Below are positions 48,521 through 60,325 of a stretch of DNA of 64,000 bases, one piece after another. Each line of letters opens with the position of its first letter. Positions within the stretch are counted from its first letter, which is position 1. The stretch is from Echinometra lucunter (lineage: Eukaryota; Echinodermata; Echinoidea; Camarodonta; Echinometridae): contig CM057154.1 of NCBI GenBank assembly GCA_029962745.1, positions 22,995,303 through 23,059,302 of the forward strand, written 5' to 3'. A model generated the notes under the pieces. The model ran no database searches and was not told the origin of the DNA. It saw nothing but the letters and a program-made list of their open reading frames with translations. A program made the position numbers and the translations under genes.

Positions 48521-51500
48521 CTGCAATTGAAACGAGACAGAAAATCAATGTATCGATATCCACAACCTGAAAATCATCTGTGCGATACATTACATTTAAC
48601 ATAATGTATACCAAGTCAGTGTATTTTTGTAATCATGCACTCACAAAGATATCAGGATATAAGGATTCTCCCATATTTTTTTTCCATTTGGAATATCATC
48701 ACTGATTTGTCACTGAAGTAATAGTCCCCATTCTTTTTTCGCACTGGGTCATCATCACATCAAAATATCTACTGATGGGAAAACGAAGAAGCTTCTTATA
48801 TTTTGTTTGAAATCAAAATCAGAAATGAGTTCATCAGACACACCACTAGAAGTAAATCACTAACTTTGAGTACTGGTAACCATTCATTCATACCAAAATT
48901 TTCACGATATGTGACAGAAGGGGAATCCTGTCATCTACTGAACCGGCAGCTTTATTTCAAAGTTCATAACTCCAACTACATATTTTGAGCTTTAACCCAT
49001 TCGTGATCGAGGTCCACATTTTGTGGTTTGGCCTAACATCTTTTGATGCAAAGCCCTAAAAATCATACCCAATACATGAGCAGAAAGAGCAAAAAATTTT
49101 ACACAAACTGTGCCCATTATGTTTGCGTCAGTATTCGTTGTTTGATGCTGAAATTTTTTTAAAGGAAAATAAGCATTAAAATCCTTAAATTGGCAACGTG
49201 ATAGAAGGTTTAAAATCACCGTTTTCCCCTGCAAATTGGCAACTTTTTGACTTCTCATCATAATTTGTCAATTTATATTCATTTCAGATACATGACGTTT
49301 TATAAGGAAAATGTAGCCATAAAATAAAAATGTTGGTGTTGCCAATTTGAAAAATAAAAGCTGATCAAATTAGGCTTTAAATAATTCCTGTCACGAATGG
49401 GTTAAAGTACAGTTTTAACAAGACAAATACTAAGCTTGGGATACTTCAACATGTCACGCGGACCTGTTCAATCTGAGCAATCACTGCTGCATAGTCCGAT
49501 TTGTTCCCAAGATTATAAAGCTCTGATGCATCCTGGTGAAGATTGTAAAGCAAGGGAGGATCATGGGATGTCCGCTTGGCCGAAGGTCTGCAATCCTCAT
49601 CATGGTTGGACGAGCCACTGGTACCGGCACCCTGAGTGTAGAAGTGGGCTTTGAACTGCCTCCATCGCACAGCATAGATCCCAAATTTAGGACTGGCACT
49701 TGTCGGGTAGTAGATGTAGTTTTCTCTCAAACTCTGACGAGAATAATTAATGACAATCATAGTAATAATGGTGATGATAATAACACTGATAATGCTAAAA
49801 ATGAGACTCAAAGTAAGGCTACTGCTGTCATTCCTGCTATTACTGCCACTAGTCCTACTAACGACTTCTACTACTACTACTACTACAAACAGTACTACTA
49901 CTACTACTTTAGAAACATGGGTCACATTTGACTAAAAACAAATGTAATTTTACATGATAAAGATAATAAAAATACACCCCATATTGTGCATATAAGGGCA
50001 TATACTCATGTATGTTATATGTGTCATGTCAGATCTAGGGTGACCCTAGGGCTGTCCTGGTATCAGTAGGGTGTACCTTTAATGAAAAATCTTGTTGTCA
50101 TCATTACAGTGAGATCAAATCTAACCCACGCTCAATATTAATCACTCTATCAACAACAGTAAAATAACAAAATTAATTCAGTAATAATGATAAAGTACTT
50201 TTTCTTAAGGATATAGTCATTACCCAGTTTTAATGCTCAATTTTGCACTGAATCTCTTGATAACATTAACCCATTAATTTTCCACAATATACCCAAGTCT
50301 AGAGTAGCAGTTCCATGACATTTACTCAGGCGACAATTGCTCCCAAAACCTAACCCAATACCTAACACTAAGCTTAATCAATCCTTATCCTCACACCATT
50401 CTGAACTGAAACCACTATCACAGCCCTAACCCTAACCCTATGTCTTCAGAGAAATTAAGATGGGAGCAATTATCGCAGGAGGAAATGTCGCGTCACCAGA
50501 GTAGTAAATTTAGATAAAAGCCATTCTTTGCAAGTCACCTGCTTTCCTTCAAACAATATTGGGCTCATATCCACACCATCCACCATCGCTTCAGGCAACG
50601 TAGCTCCCGTTATCTTCGCAACCGTTGGCAAAATGTCAATCTGTGCTGCAAGCTCAATGGTGCGTCCAGGAGCAATACGACCAGGCCAGCGGGCTACAGC
50701 TGGAACACGTACACCACCCTCGTAGGTGGTACCTTTGCCGCACTTGAGGAGCCCCGCATTGCCACCTCTCACTTCTCGCACAAGGCTTGGGCTGGAAATA
50801 TGGAAACATTGTGAAAATTTACAGGAACATGTTGCAAAATGTGCAACGCACAGCTGATCAAATGCCACTAAAAAGGCAATCAATAAAATGTTGGGCCAAA
50901 TCAAGGACATATTTACACAACTGGGTCCCAGGTAGCAAATGCAAATTATTGTCCTGCCAAAACTAGAAAAGTCTATGATCTCTAAAGAAAAGAAATCCAG
51001 AATTATAAAAAGGTCCCAGAAACTACGTAGAGGTGTCTTGTTTTTTCTCTTTGTATGTTTGTTTTATTTGTTAGGTACAATATCTGTACACACCTTTATC
51101 ACAATTACATTAAGCATGGTGTAAGAGAACCAAGATATTGCACAAAGGAATTGTAAAGAAGACCATTTTCAAGAACTACATTTACCCATTATCTGATGTA
51201 AAGAATACAAATGTGTTCTCTGCTATTCCACTGCTATCAAGCTGATTCAGCACCTCACCAACACTCCAATCCAATTCTGCCAACGAGTCTCCGAAAGTGC
51301 CCCTGATTGTCGCATTACGGAACCTCTCTCCCGCAAACTGTGGATGGTGAGTGTGGTGGTAGGCATAGTAGAGAAAGAAAGGTTGGCCCGATGCTGCATT
51401 GTCTGAGATGTATTTCTTCGCGAGGGCTGTGTAGCGTTCTTCGATTTTGGTAAGATTCACAGGTTGTTCTACAATGGTGGTGTCGTTGAAGATGGGACAT

Positions 51501-54105
51501 GGACTCTCATTGGGGCGACAGTCATCAAAGCAAGGAGCATCAGGATAGAAACAGCTGTAGAGAAAAAATAGGATTCTGCAAAATTCTTTTATTTGTTGCA
51601 TGATTCTGGAATATCTTTGCTGTATCTTAAAGAGAACCAATTAACGAAATTGTTTACTTTGTGTGATAAGGGTTCTTTGTTTGAATCTTATGTCTGAAAT
51701 ATTTACTTTAAATATCTTTCCCCCCCCAAAAAAAAATGATAGCAAATTCAAATACAGGAATTGTACTCTAAATTAAAGTTGGTCTCTCTACTTCCATATA
51801 TCATGTTCCCCTCCCCCCCTTTATTTTATTCAACCTTTAACTATTAAAATGTTTTGAATGCTTGTGAAGTTTTACACTAATATTTTTCTTTTAAAATCTG
51901 ACACAATCAGCAGTAGATGTAGAAATACTAAGTTATACCATGCACTAGCAAACTGAAACTATTTAGAAACATAAGATATGGTAATCATTGTTTAAAATTT
52001 AAAACCAATGTGTAGACTACAATATGTCAAAGTAATAAAGGTACTTGATGAACAAGATATGCAAGCTTATGAGTAAGACAATTTTGAATTTTAAAAAAAT
52101 CTTTTGAACAACAATTTCATGAAAATAAACTTCAGGTCCTGACAATCCAAACATAGACACAATTGAAATTAAATACTTTCAAACTGATACTGAGCACAGT
52201 CAAAATATTCTCCGGCTATCAGTAGTAGATATAGAAACATTATGTTTGAAAAATATTGCTGTTTTTTTTTTTAAATAATAATTATGGGGCAGTATGGTAT
52301 CCCCTGCAATCAAAAGTACTGGTGGAAACAAGGCAATCCTTGTCAAAAGGACTGTCATTTCAGAAATTCATATGGAACTGATCAAATACTTACACAGGGC
52401 ATGGGCAGAAGTCTTGTGAGTATGGAATGCCATAGTAGTGATCAAAGCCCTGGGTTGTTGGGAGATACTCCCCATCCTTACCCACACCTAAATGCCACTT
52501 CCCAATGATGCTCGTCTTGTATCCAAGGGGGCGGAGCATCTCAGCAATGGTTGTCTCATTGTGAGGGAGTCCTCCAGAAGATAACGGGTCAAATACTCCA
52601 GGATAGACCCCTGTGCGAACATGGTACCTTCCTGTCAAGATGGCTGCCCTGTCACCAATGACAAACAAATATAAAAGAAGGATTTTAATAACAGTATGAG
52701 CAAGAGCTCTAATAACATCTTCTGTTTGTTTGATTGAAAGGTGATATACATGTAGAATATACCGGTATAAGCAAAGCATTAAAATACAGTTAAATTTGAA
52801 CTGAATTTTAATCTATTTAAACACGGTCAAACTTACATCAGTCAAAAGACTGCTCTTCCTCAAGTCTGTAAACATAAAACATGTGAATTGAATTAAATGA
52901 AACAAATAATGCATAATAAGGCATAATAATAAAATACAGTGTAAGCAATCATGAAATATACCATATTATTAAAAGGCTATCTACCATTCATATTGTGGCT
53001 TATTTAGAACCACTGGGTAATCACATTCACATCATGTCGTTGTGTTACATAACCCATTGTGAATAACAGGCTGCAAATTCCTGAAAGCTAGGGTGTAACA
53101 TTTGTGCAATTCACTCCTTCTATCTAAGAAGTCTTGCAAAAACAAGACTCAAGAGTATACATAGATTTGCTGTAGTTTTTCATAAAGTGACAGATAAACT
53201 GAGCCTGACATTTTGTAAGTAGGACTAGGAGACAAGATGGGTATTTCACCAGTTATTACACCTTACCTTTCTTACATGTAAATTCAGGGCCCATGGCATT
53301 GTTCACGACATACAATGGATGCGATGATGTGTCAAAAATGTGATCACAAGATGGTTCAACAGAATCAAAGTAAAACCATTTTTGAAGATCTATCAAATTC
53401 TCCATAATGGAGAATAATCTCCAGATGCAGATATTCCTGGATTTTTCAAAACTATTGAAATCAAAGATACTATCATACTAGACTATTCAACCTTTTTATT
53501 GAAAATGAAAGTAGTGGGATTTAATGTAAAATCATTGTACACCAACTGAAGTCAAATATTGTAAAGAATCAAGAGAAATAAAATACTGCTGAGAACATAA
53601 AGCCCTTTTTTATGTGAATATAAAAACTATATATACTCTATATATAAATATTTCAAAAAAAAAAAAAAGGTTTCCACTTCTGTAACTGTTACTGTTAATA
53701 GTGTTAGATCCATTTCTGTTCCCCGAACATGCCAAAAGTATAATACTCTGAGAAAATTCAGAAAAATTGCCTTACAAATTCAATATTTCAGAAAAAAAAA
53801 ATCTACATGTATGTTTTGATTTGTTGTGGCGATATCTGTGCACATATCTTTGGTGAATACCTTGATGGACTGCATACCGGAGCAGAAGCATAGAACTGAG
53901 TGAAGCGAAGACCTTCGGCAGCTAAACGGTTGAGGTTGGGCGTTGAGCTCGTCGGGTGTCCGTACGCTTCTAAATCACCATAACCAAGATCATCGGCGTA
54001 AAGAAGAAGAATATTCGGCTTTGATAGTGCAGCATGTGATTTCTCTTCTAGAAGCCATAGCAGTAACACGAAAAATTTGATTAAGTTCCAAGCAAAACAT
54101 TGCAT
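48254..54105 (-). CDS. ARSA: Arylsulfatase A-like gene, complete, six exons
   Basis: Predicted lysosomal or secreted sulfate-ester hydrolase of the arylsulfatase A subfamily. Six exons (54105-53861, 52648-52394, 51554-51186, 50791-50539, 49733-49464, 48520-48254) join in frame into 552 residues plus stop, all with GT-AG borders. A signal peptide covers about residues 1-25. Visible active-site residues are DD (38-39), the formylglycine motif CSPSR (Cys78), GKWHLG (Lys132, His134), HHTHHPQF (233-240), SDNG (Asp287, Asn288) and [10 protein letters not shown] (Lys308). NET at 112 is a likely glycosylation site. Near the C-terminus a Cys-rich motif, [15 protein letters not shown], matches the end of vertebrate ARSA; about 45 further residues follow. 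Vertebrate ARSA is about 507 aa. The start is the first in-frame ATG before the signal peptide. The gene is head-to-head with the DNAJC30-like gene. Subfamily is clear; one-to-one orthology is not, since sea urchins have many sulfatases. Confidence 0.93.
48991..49406 (+). mobile_element. MITE, TTAACCCAT family, copy 2 (in ARSA-like intron 5)
   Basis: Ends TTTAACCCATTCGTGA and TCACGAATGGGTTAAA. Hairpin CCACATTTTGTGG at 49014-49026. It makes up almost half of the 943-bp intron 5 of the minus-strand sulfatase. Confidence 0.87.
49464..49733 (-). CDS. ARSA-like exon 5
   Basis: Ninety codons from [10 protein letters not shown] through FKAHFYTQG and [17 protein letters not shown], a characteristic ARSA C-terminal-domain stretch. 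The acceptor is cgtcag; the donor gtccgc is weak. The frame runs four codons into the intron before a stop, so the splice point was set by the protein match to the paralogue. Confidence 0.87.
50539..50791 (-). CDS. ARSA-like exon 4 ([10 protein letters not shown])
   Basis: Encodes residues 290-373. It carries [17 protein letters not shown], with the active-site lysine, and [11 protein letters not shown]. The acceptor is tttccag and the donor gtgact. It ends on a codon boundary. Confidence 0.92.
51186..51554 (-). CDS. ARSA-like exon 3 ([12 protein letters not shown])
   Basis: Encodes residues 168-289, from [12 protein letters not shown] through [15 protein letters not shown] to FTSDNG. The acceptor is ctctacag and the donor gtaaat. 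The same exon with identical phases occurs in the plus-strand paralogue at 25197 and 33048, one codon longer there. Confidence 0.92.
52394..52648 (-). CDS. ARSA-like exon 2 (GKWHLG)
   Basis: Encodes residues 83-166 from [13 protein letters not shown] to the Cys-rich DFCPCP. It includes the sulfate-binding GKWHLG at 131-136. The acceptor is tgacag and the donor a strong gtaagt. It leaves two bases (GT) completed by exon 3. Confidence 0.92.
53861..54105 (-). CDS. ARSA-like exon 1 (signal peptide, FGly motif)
   Basis: Encodes residues 1-82. The hydrophobic leader FFVLLLWLL is followed by the metal-binding YADDLGYGD and, at the exon end, VCSPSR, where Cys78 would be converted to formylglycine. 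The Arg codon is split AG|G by the intron (donor gtattc). Confidence 0.92.
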
Positions 54106-54326
54106 GATGGCGTTTATAACCCAGGTTTAGTAAAATAATCTTTCAAAAGTATATAGTCTAGTGTAGTAGGTCCACGACCTGTCACTAGTCAGGTGATCTC
54201 GATATTGTAACACGTGATCAATTGAACTTCAAAGTGCAAAGGTCATTTGAAGGTCTCTCTCTCTCTCTCTCCAGCCGGCTTTTCCCGTTTCTCCGGCTTT
54301 TGCCTTCGCCGAAACACTGACTGAAA
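54106..54326. promoter_or_regulatory. Bidirectional promoter region with CACGTG box
   Basis: The 221 bp between the two divergent start codons must hold both 5' leaders and promoters. CACGTG at 54211-54216, read on the minus strand as ATCACGTGTT, lies near the midpoint and resembles the E-box core of CLEAR elements (GTCACGTGAC), which drive lysosomal genes through TFEB in vertebrates. A (CT) tract at 54254-54272 precedes the DNAJC30-like ATG. No TATA box is placed convincingly for either gene. The layout is seen; regulation is inferred. Confidence 0.6.
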
Positions 54327-55490
54327 ATGGCGGCTTTCTTCAGAAGAACTCTTCTTCGTAGTTGCAAAGTTCAACATGAAAACTTTTGCTTGATGAAACG
54401 TCAGGGAACTGATAGTCGTGTCAAACTCAAGGTTTTTGGTTTGGTCAGCTATTCGCAGATGCAGCAGAGACATGCAACGGCGACCTCGGCGCCTGATCGG
54501 CCGAAACTTCAGGAGGCCAGTATAGCTGGGAATCCGATAGAAGTAGCGTCCACAGATTCATACCCTTTTGTAGGATTTGACTTGGATCTTTCAATATCTA
54601 AATCTAGGGTTTCAATATCAATTAATAAGACAGATGATCATACTTCAAGCTCACAGAGAACTTCCTTAAAGTCTGTCAAAAACAATGAGAGTTTCATCAG
54701 TGAGGAAAGAACACTGTCCGACCACTTGTGCCATGATGGTCAGAATGACAATGTTCCAACATCATTCGGTACTTGGAGAAAAATTTCTAGTAAAGTAGGA
54801 TTGAAAAATTATGCTGTTCATTTCTCAAACAATGACTTTCTCAAGCAAAGGGCATATGCTGGCATTCTGAGGACAAATTCATCACTGCGACATTATGCTA
54901 CAGGACCCAGAGCTCGACGCAAGACGGAAAAGTCGTACTATGAGGTGCTCAACACTACACCAAGTGCCACTCAAGCACAGGTCAAGGAGGCCTACTTCAA
55001 GCTATCCAAGATTTACCACCCAGATAAAAACGCAGGCAGCAAGGAAGCCCAGCGAAAGTTTGCCTCCATCAATGAAGCCTACAGCGTTCTTGGCAACGTC
55101 ACGTTACGTAAGCGCTATGACCGCGGCACTCTCAACCAACGGGATGTCCATGGAGAGGTGAAACCGGAAGAAAAGGCAGCGGAAGAAGAGATGAATCGTG
55201 ATCCCATGTACACATCTTCTGGAGTACCGTTCAGCGTAGAGGCAAAACGTCACGCCAAGAACATGGATGACTTTTTCAGCAAACATTACAAAGACGCACG
55301 GGATAAGGAGCAGAGAGACAGGGCGGAAAGAAAACAACGCATGGATGAGTACATGGAACTCCAGAAGAAAGCCAAGCTGTCCCCATTGGTGCTTGCAGTG
55401 TTTATGATTTCTGCACTTGCAATGGGCGTAAAGAGTGTCACTCAGAATAATGCATTTCAAGGGCCAGGAACTAATAAAGAAAAGAGATGA
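54327..55490 (+). CDS. DNAJC30: DNAJC30-like mitochondrial J-domain protein
   Basis: Single-exon gene of 387 aa. A J domain at about residues 203-267 contains HPD (231-233). Its framing words, SATQAQVKEAY, YHPDKNAGS and VLGNVTLRKRYDRG, closely resemble vertebrate DNAJC30, which is also intronless. After the J domain come an acidic linker, a basic coiled stretch (about 305-350) and a single membrane segment at about 353-368, as in DNAJC30. The N-terminus MAAFFRRTLLRSCK is basic and hydrophobic, typical of a mitochondrial import signal. DNAJC30 is an inner-membrane protein linked to ATP synthase and complex I maintenance; that role is inferred here by family. The protein is longer than human DNAJC30 (226 aa) because about 150 poorly conserved, Ser/Asn-rich residues precede the J domain. 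The start is the first ATG after the TC-rich leader. Confidence 0.85.
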   Translation: MAAFFRRTLLRSCKVQHENFCLMKRQGTDSRVKLKVFGLVSYSQMQQRHATATSAPDRPKLQEASIAGNPIEVASTDSYPFVGFDLDLSISKSRVSISINKTDDHTSSSQRTSLKSVKNNESFISEERTLSDHLCHDGQNDNVPTSFGTWRKISSKVGLKNYAVHFSNNDFLKQRAYAGILRTNSSLRHYATGPRARRKTEKSYYEVLNTTPSATQAQVKEAYFKLSKIYHPDKNAGSKEAQRKFASINEAYSVLGNVTLRKRYDRGTLNQRDVHGEVKPEEKAAEEEMNRDPMYTSSGVPFSVEAKRHAKNMDDFFSKHYKDARDKEQRDRAERKQRMDEYMELQKKAKLSPLVLAVFMISALAMGVKSVTQNNAFQGPGTNKEKR

Positions 55491-55635
55491 TCTAAAACAT
55501 ACACATGTATTTGAAAATTATGTCAGATAGAATGGCATACATTGTGTCGATCAAAAATTGATTTTAATGAAATATCTTTAATGAGGTCTTTTTGAACTGA
55601 GGATAGGAAATGATGTGTAAATGATGATAATGATC

Positions 55636-56311
55636 AGGGGTGGTATTCAAAGCATCATTTTATCTCTAAATTTTTTTATTTCATCTTTAAAATGAAATTG
55701 GTATTCTGAGACCTCTTTAAAATCTCAGATTTTATCTTCTTTTATCTTCATTTCTCTTGATCCCTCATCTCCAGCGGGCGTACCTGTACAGCTAAAGACC
55801 TATGCGCATTTCTGGATAAATTTGCTATTAGTCTTCAGATAAAAATAAAGAAAAATGCCATAATCATTGACTGCATTACTTTAGCAACATTCCCGTATGA
55901 CGATTGAATTGAATTTAAAGATATTTATTGACTAATATTGGCCTTGAAATGATGCTTGAAAAGGCATGCTGATACATGTACCTCGGAAAATACCGAAGTT
56001 ATATCTCACCAAAGTACCAGTCAAAATGTGTTGTGTTTGAATGCAAGTGCAAGCAGCGTATTAAAATTTGTACAAATACCGCATTTACGCTCTTTGCCCC
56101 ACCTACTTGCGGAAAGCAATTTCATTGGCTGAGCAAGATGAGAGTGTGATTCAACAACATTTCTTATTGGTTACTGCATCATAAATTGGCGTGTCTTAGA
56201 TGAGATGAAATCGAGATAAAATGGTTCTCAGAATACCGATTTGAAAAGATTTAAGGGTATTTTATCTCACTGATTTTATCTTAGATAAAATGGATCTCAG
56301 AATACCACCTC
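55636..56311. mobile_element. MITE, GGTGGTATTC termini
   Basis: Left end AGGGGTGGTATTC, right end AGAATACCACCTC. Inner words GAGATAAAAT / ATTTTATCTC are repeated. It starts about 145 bp after the DNAJC30-like stop codon and so may lie in its 3' UTR. Confidence 0.75.
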
Positions 56312-58366
56312 TGTATTTTAAGTTATATGATAGGTAAATTGCATACAGTTTCCTTTACAAAATGCTTCACGTTTTACTATTGCTAGTTTGAATGCAAGGT
56401 CAGTTTTACATCAGTATTTTTTATGCTGTAACGGATGTTCATTTTTACTGTGATACACACAGGGTTCTCACTAGAAAATAATCCACCCACGGTTCCCCCT
56501 CTGTGCAAAACGCGGAAGTTTCGGAAGTGTTAGGGAATAACGCGTAAAGTTAGGTGTGGCGGCAGTATATGCTATAGCAAAAGGATGAAAAATGCTTCTT
56601 GGTGAGCAGGAGTTGTCTGCTAATGGCATAATAGCACAAATACATTGCCAAAAACAAAACAATCTGTGGCATTTATCATTAATGTTAGGAATACTCCAAT
56701 ATTTTTTTACCCTTCTTGCTACACATGGTGCAGCAATTTCACACATGGTTCTTCCTTGTCTGAAACCCTTTACGCATGGTATTGGAACCATGGGTGTTAT
56801 GTACTGGCGAGAACCATGGATACACATACTTTATGTACATCATTGATGTTCTACATGTACATGTACCCGTATATTGTGACCTCCAACTTGTACTTTTTAT
56901 GCCTCACATAATTTGCTTTAAAAGAAAATGCTAATTTGAATGCTAGGTCAATTTTACACAGTATTTTTGTGTGATGTAACAGACAAGGTTTATTTTTACT
57001 GTGTACACAAATTATGTACATCATTGTATGTATTCAAATATGTTCTACATGTACGTGTACCCATATATTGTGACCTCCAACTGTACTTTTGACGTCGTGA
57101 GATTAATAGGAATAGTAAGCAGTGGCCATGGTCTATACAGAAAAAAATTGATTTGAATATTTCGTTCTAAGGGTTGTGGTCTTCAGTTTTAAGGAAATGA
57201 AAATATGTCACTTTTACCTCAGTAGAATACATGCATTATGATGACAAATTCTTAATATCTGTACCTTACAAGTTTTTAACTCTGACTAGTGTTATAGAAC
57301 ATTTTTAAACTTTTAGTCATAGTATTTATCAATTTCACAAACCTTTTTGTGCCATGTCTTATTTCATATTTAAGCTTATTGCATCTTGTTGATTTTAATC
57401 ATCTTGTGTTTTAAGTGCTAAATGTAACGTTAGGTGTATTTAAACCTAAACATGTTTTACTTTTTTAAACCAAATTTTACAGAACTGCAGGGCTAACATC
57501 ACATCTGCTAGTATATGAAGAAATTCATGTAAAGAAAATACACTGCACATGTGCATGTACACTAAATTGACATACTTTAAGATTTCAATTGATTGTATGT
57601 TTAAAAAATGAATGAATTTCCTGAAATCTGAGAAATAGCAATTATCAATGCAAAGCAGTGTTTGTTTTTGTTTTGTTGAATTATTTGGATTATGCATTGT
57701 TATAGATTGGAGTCATACTTGTACCACTACGGTCAACATAATATTTACAGGTAACTGCATAAACAATGCAAATAAGTTTATATATGGAGGTTCTTCAATT
57801 TGAAAAGTAAGGTGAATATAATGTCCCCCCCCCCCCAATTATGATGTATGAACCTGTCTGACCTTCCTCCACTCACCGAGTATACATGTGAAAACATATA
57901 TTTTGCTTTGATTCCTCATATCTGCCATAACTAGAGAACACCATATTACATGCTTCATTTGATTTACTTATTAACCTGAATTACATAATAATATGCCGTT
58001 TTTGTATAACACATATCACATTATGATAACGTCTCTATGCGCTTCCAAAGGACTTTGGATATTACGAGTAATACATGTACATGTAAATGTACTGTAATCT
58101 TTGTGAATAACTCTGATGGCCCTTGATTATGGCAGAAATGGAATGTTCAGGGTTTTCAAACTTTTGGTAAAGGGTCTATGCCATTATTTTCAAGGTCTCA
58201 TTACTTGTGATTGTCATGCTCATGTATAGGTAGGAGAATGTTGTCATGATTTGACAATTTCTATCTTACGGAAATGAGCAGTATTGTGTGTGATGTCGTA
58301 GTAAACCATCCTTTGTGATATATATTCTGCATCATTTAGTGTGCAGCTGAATAATGCATGGTAGAG
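56312..58366. other. No gene seen
   Basis: Two imperfect direct copies of about 120 bp (ATTGATGTTCTACATGTAC...TATATTGTGACCTCCAACTTGTAC) at about 56,842-56,900 and 57,022-57,085, each after a TTTTTACTGTG block. Confidence 0.6.
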
Positions 58367-58793
58367 TTAACCCATAGAGGTGCAACGTCTCCTTTAGGAG
58401 ACGCTTTTGGCCTTTTGCAGTATCTGTTAGTCCAGAATGTTTGGCAGTACATATCATACATGAGCAGAAAGAGAAAAATTCACTGAAAAATTTGAGCCCA
58501 TTCCCAACACCGTATCATATAGGGTTTTCGAAATAAAGCAATTCAATTGTAAGTAATCATTAAACTCTTTGTATTGGCAACGCAGTGAATAATACATAAT
58601 CACTATTTCTGTGTTCAAATTGGCAATCATTTCTGATTAAATTTTACAATTATAATTCATTTTGGTTCATGTTATATCCATATTTATTTTTTTCAAGCAA
58701 TGTAAGCATGGAAAAAAATAATTTTTGTTGCCAATTGAGGATTGAAGATGAATGATTTAGATCTCAAGAAAACTCTGTACTGCTATTGGTTAA
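58367..58793 (+). mobile_element. MITE, TTAACCCAT family, diverged copy 3
   Basis: Ends TTAACCCATAG and CTATTGGTTAA. Shares the internal words CATGAGCAGAAAGAG and AAATTGGCAA. The subterminal hairpin is at the same place but has a different sequence, GTCTCC-TTTA-GGAGAC at 58387-58402. Confidence 0.65.
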
Positions 58794-58988
58794 ACATCAT
58801 ACATTGTCAAATAACAAATTGTGCGCTCATGTTCATGGAAGTGTTTATATACATGTACATGTACCCGTATACTGGTATCCCAGTATTCAAACACTTTTTT
58901 TGTGGACTACACGGTTGAAAATGCTACCCGTGCATGTAGTACGTACACATGTTCTGTACATGTTGATGTCATGCTTGCCCATTATAAA

Positions 58989-59578
58989 TTAAAGGAGAAT
59001 GCAATCCAGGCATCAGTGTGCTCTTAGTGAATAAAGATGACCAAGAAGAGTAAACAGTGAAAGTTTGAGTAAAATCGGACAATCTGTTAAAGAGTTATGA
59101 ATTGTGAAAGTTTCAAGAAATTCCTATTATGGGGATCCTTGAATTGGCAACTTTGCCAGCATCTGTGATGTCATTGTGGACAACTTTCAATTCATTTTGT
59201 ACATAATTTTTCCAAAAAGAAAATGATTTATATGAAATTTCAAGTCAGGAATCAAAATAATTCTACCCCAAATGCTTGCAGAATTGATATAGCCTTGCAT
59301 ACTCAAACAATAAATCAAAAGAATTTTTATTTTTCTTGAAAATAAAGAAAATGTTAAATTCTGTGTACAAAATGAATTGAGAGTTGTCCACGGTGACATC
59401 ACAGATGGTGGCGAAGTTGCCAATTCAAGGATCCTCATAACAGGGATTTACTTAAACTTTCAAAGTTCACAACTCTTGAACAGATTGTCCAATTTTCCTC
59501 AAACTTTCACTGTTTACTCTTCTCGTTCTTCTTTATTCACCGGAAGCACACTGATGTCTGGGTTGCATTCTCCTTTAA
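58989..59578. mobile_element. Foldback MITE with ~215-bp arms
   Basis: TTAAAGGAGAATGCAATCC at the left and GGTTGCATTCTCCTTTAA at the right. The arms (58,989-59,208 and 59,360-59,578) are reverse complements apart from scattered mismatches. Confidence 0.88.
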
Positions 59579-60325
59579 TTTTGTTGGTCCACTATGGAAT
59601 TAGACAGGAAGATGTACATGTAGTATAATGAAATAAATGACACTGGTTTTGCTGTGATTGCTGGATAGTGCTGTACTAATTCCAAGTGACTTAATACTTT
59701 ATCTGCCGTCATGTATACCCTAGGCCTAAACTGTGTTATGGTTTGGATTAGTCTTTTAAACTCTGCTATCACAAATCAAGTTAAGTAAGATTCAAGAGAA
59801 TCAGGGTGATCCTTCATCATTTCAAAAAATACTTTAAATTCAACTTTCATAAAAATTGTCTATCATGCAGTGTGTGTGTGATGTTTTGAAAAAAAAAATG
59901 ACATTATGGTACATATTACATATATTGTTGCCCCTAAATTTTGTGCTTAAGCAGAGAATACTAAGTTATCTGCTTCAGGAAAGAATATTGTAATTTTTAG
60001 ATACTGTACTGTATGTGCACAAATACTTTTGAAGTAGAGTTATACAGGTATTGCCAATTGGTATTGAACTGCCAGAAATTTTTTGAAACTTGACTTGTTC
60101 ATACATGTATAAAGGGAACTACATGTACCTGAATCAGTGAATAAATTATTATCTACCGGTATTATCAGTCACACCAACATGTATGCCGTTTGTTTTTTGT
60201 GTTTTGAAAAAAAATTAAGTTTTGCTACCTTACATTCCAGTCTGTTTGTGATTTAAAACATAAGCTGACCAAAAGGAATTTGAGACATGAGTGAGCAAGA
60301 TTTTGAGAAATATGTTCTTCAGATC

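Noticed and set aside
48322..48604. Other frames over ARSA-like exon 6, including a plus-strand one
   Set aside because: Shadows of the real minus-strand exon.
50421..50442. Telomere-like CCCTAA repeats in sulfatase intron 4
   Set aside because: Only about three units; too short to call an interstitial telomere.
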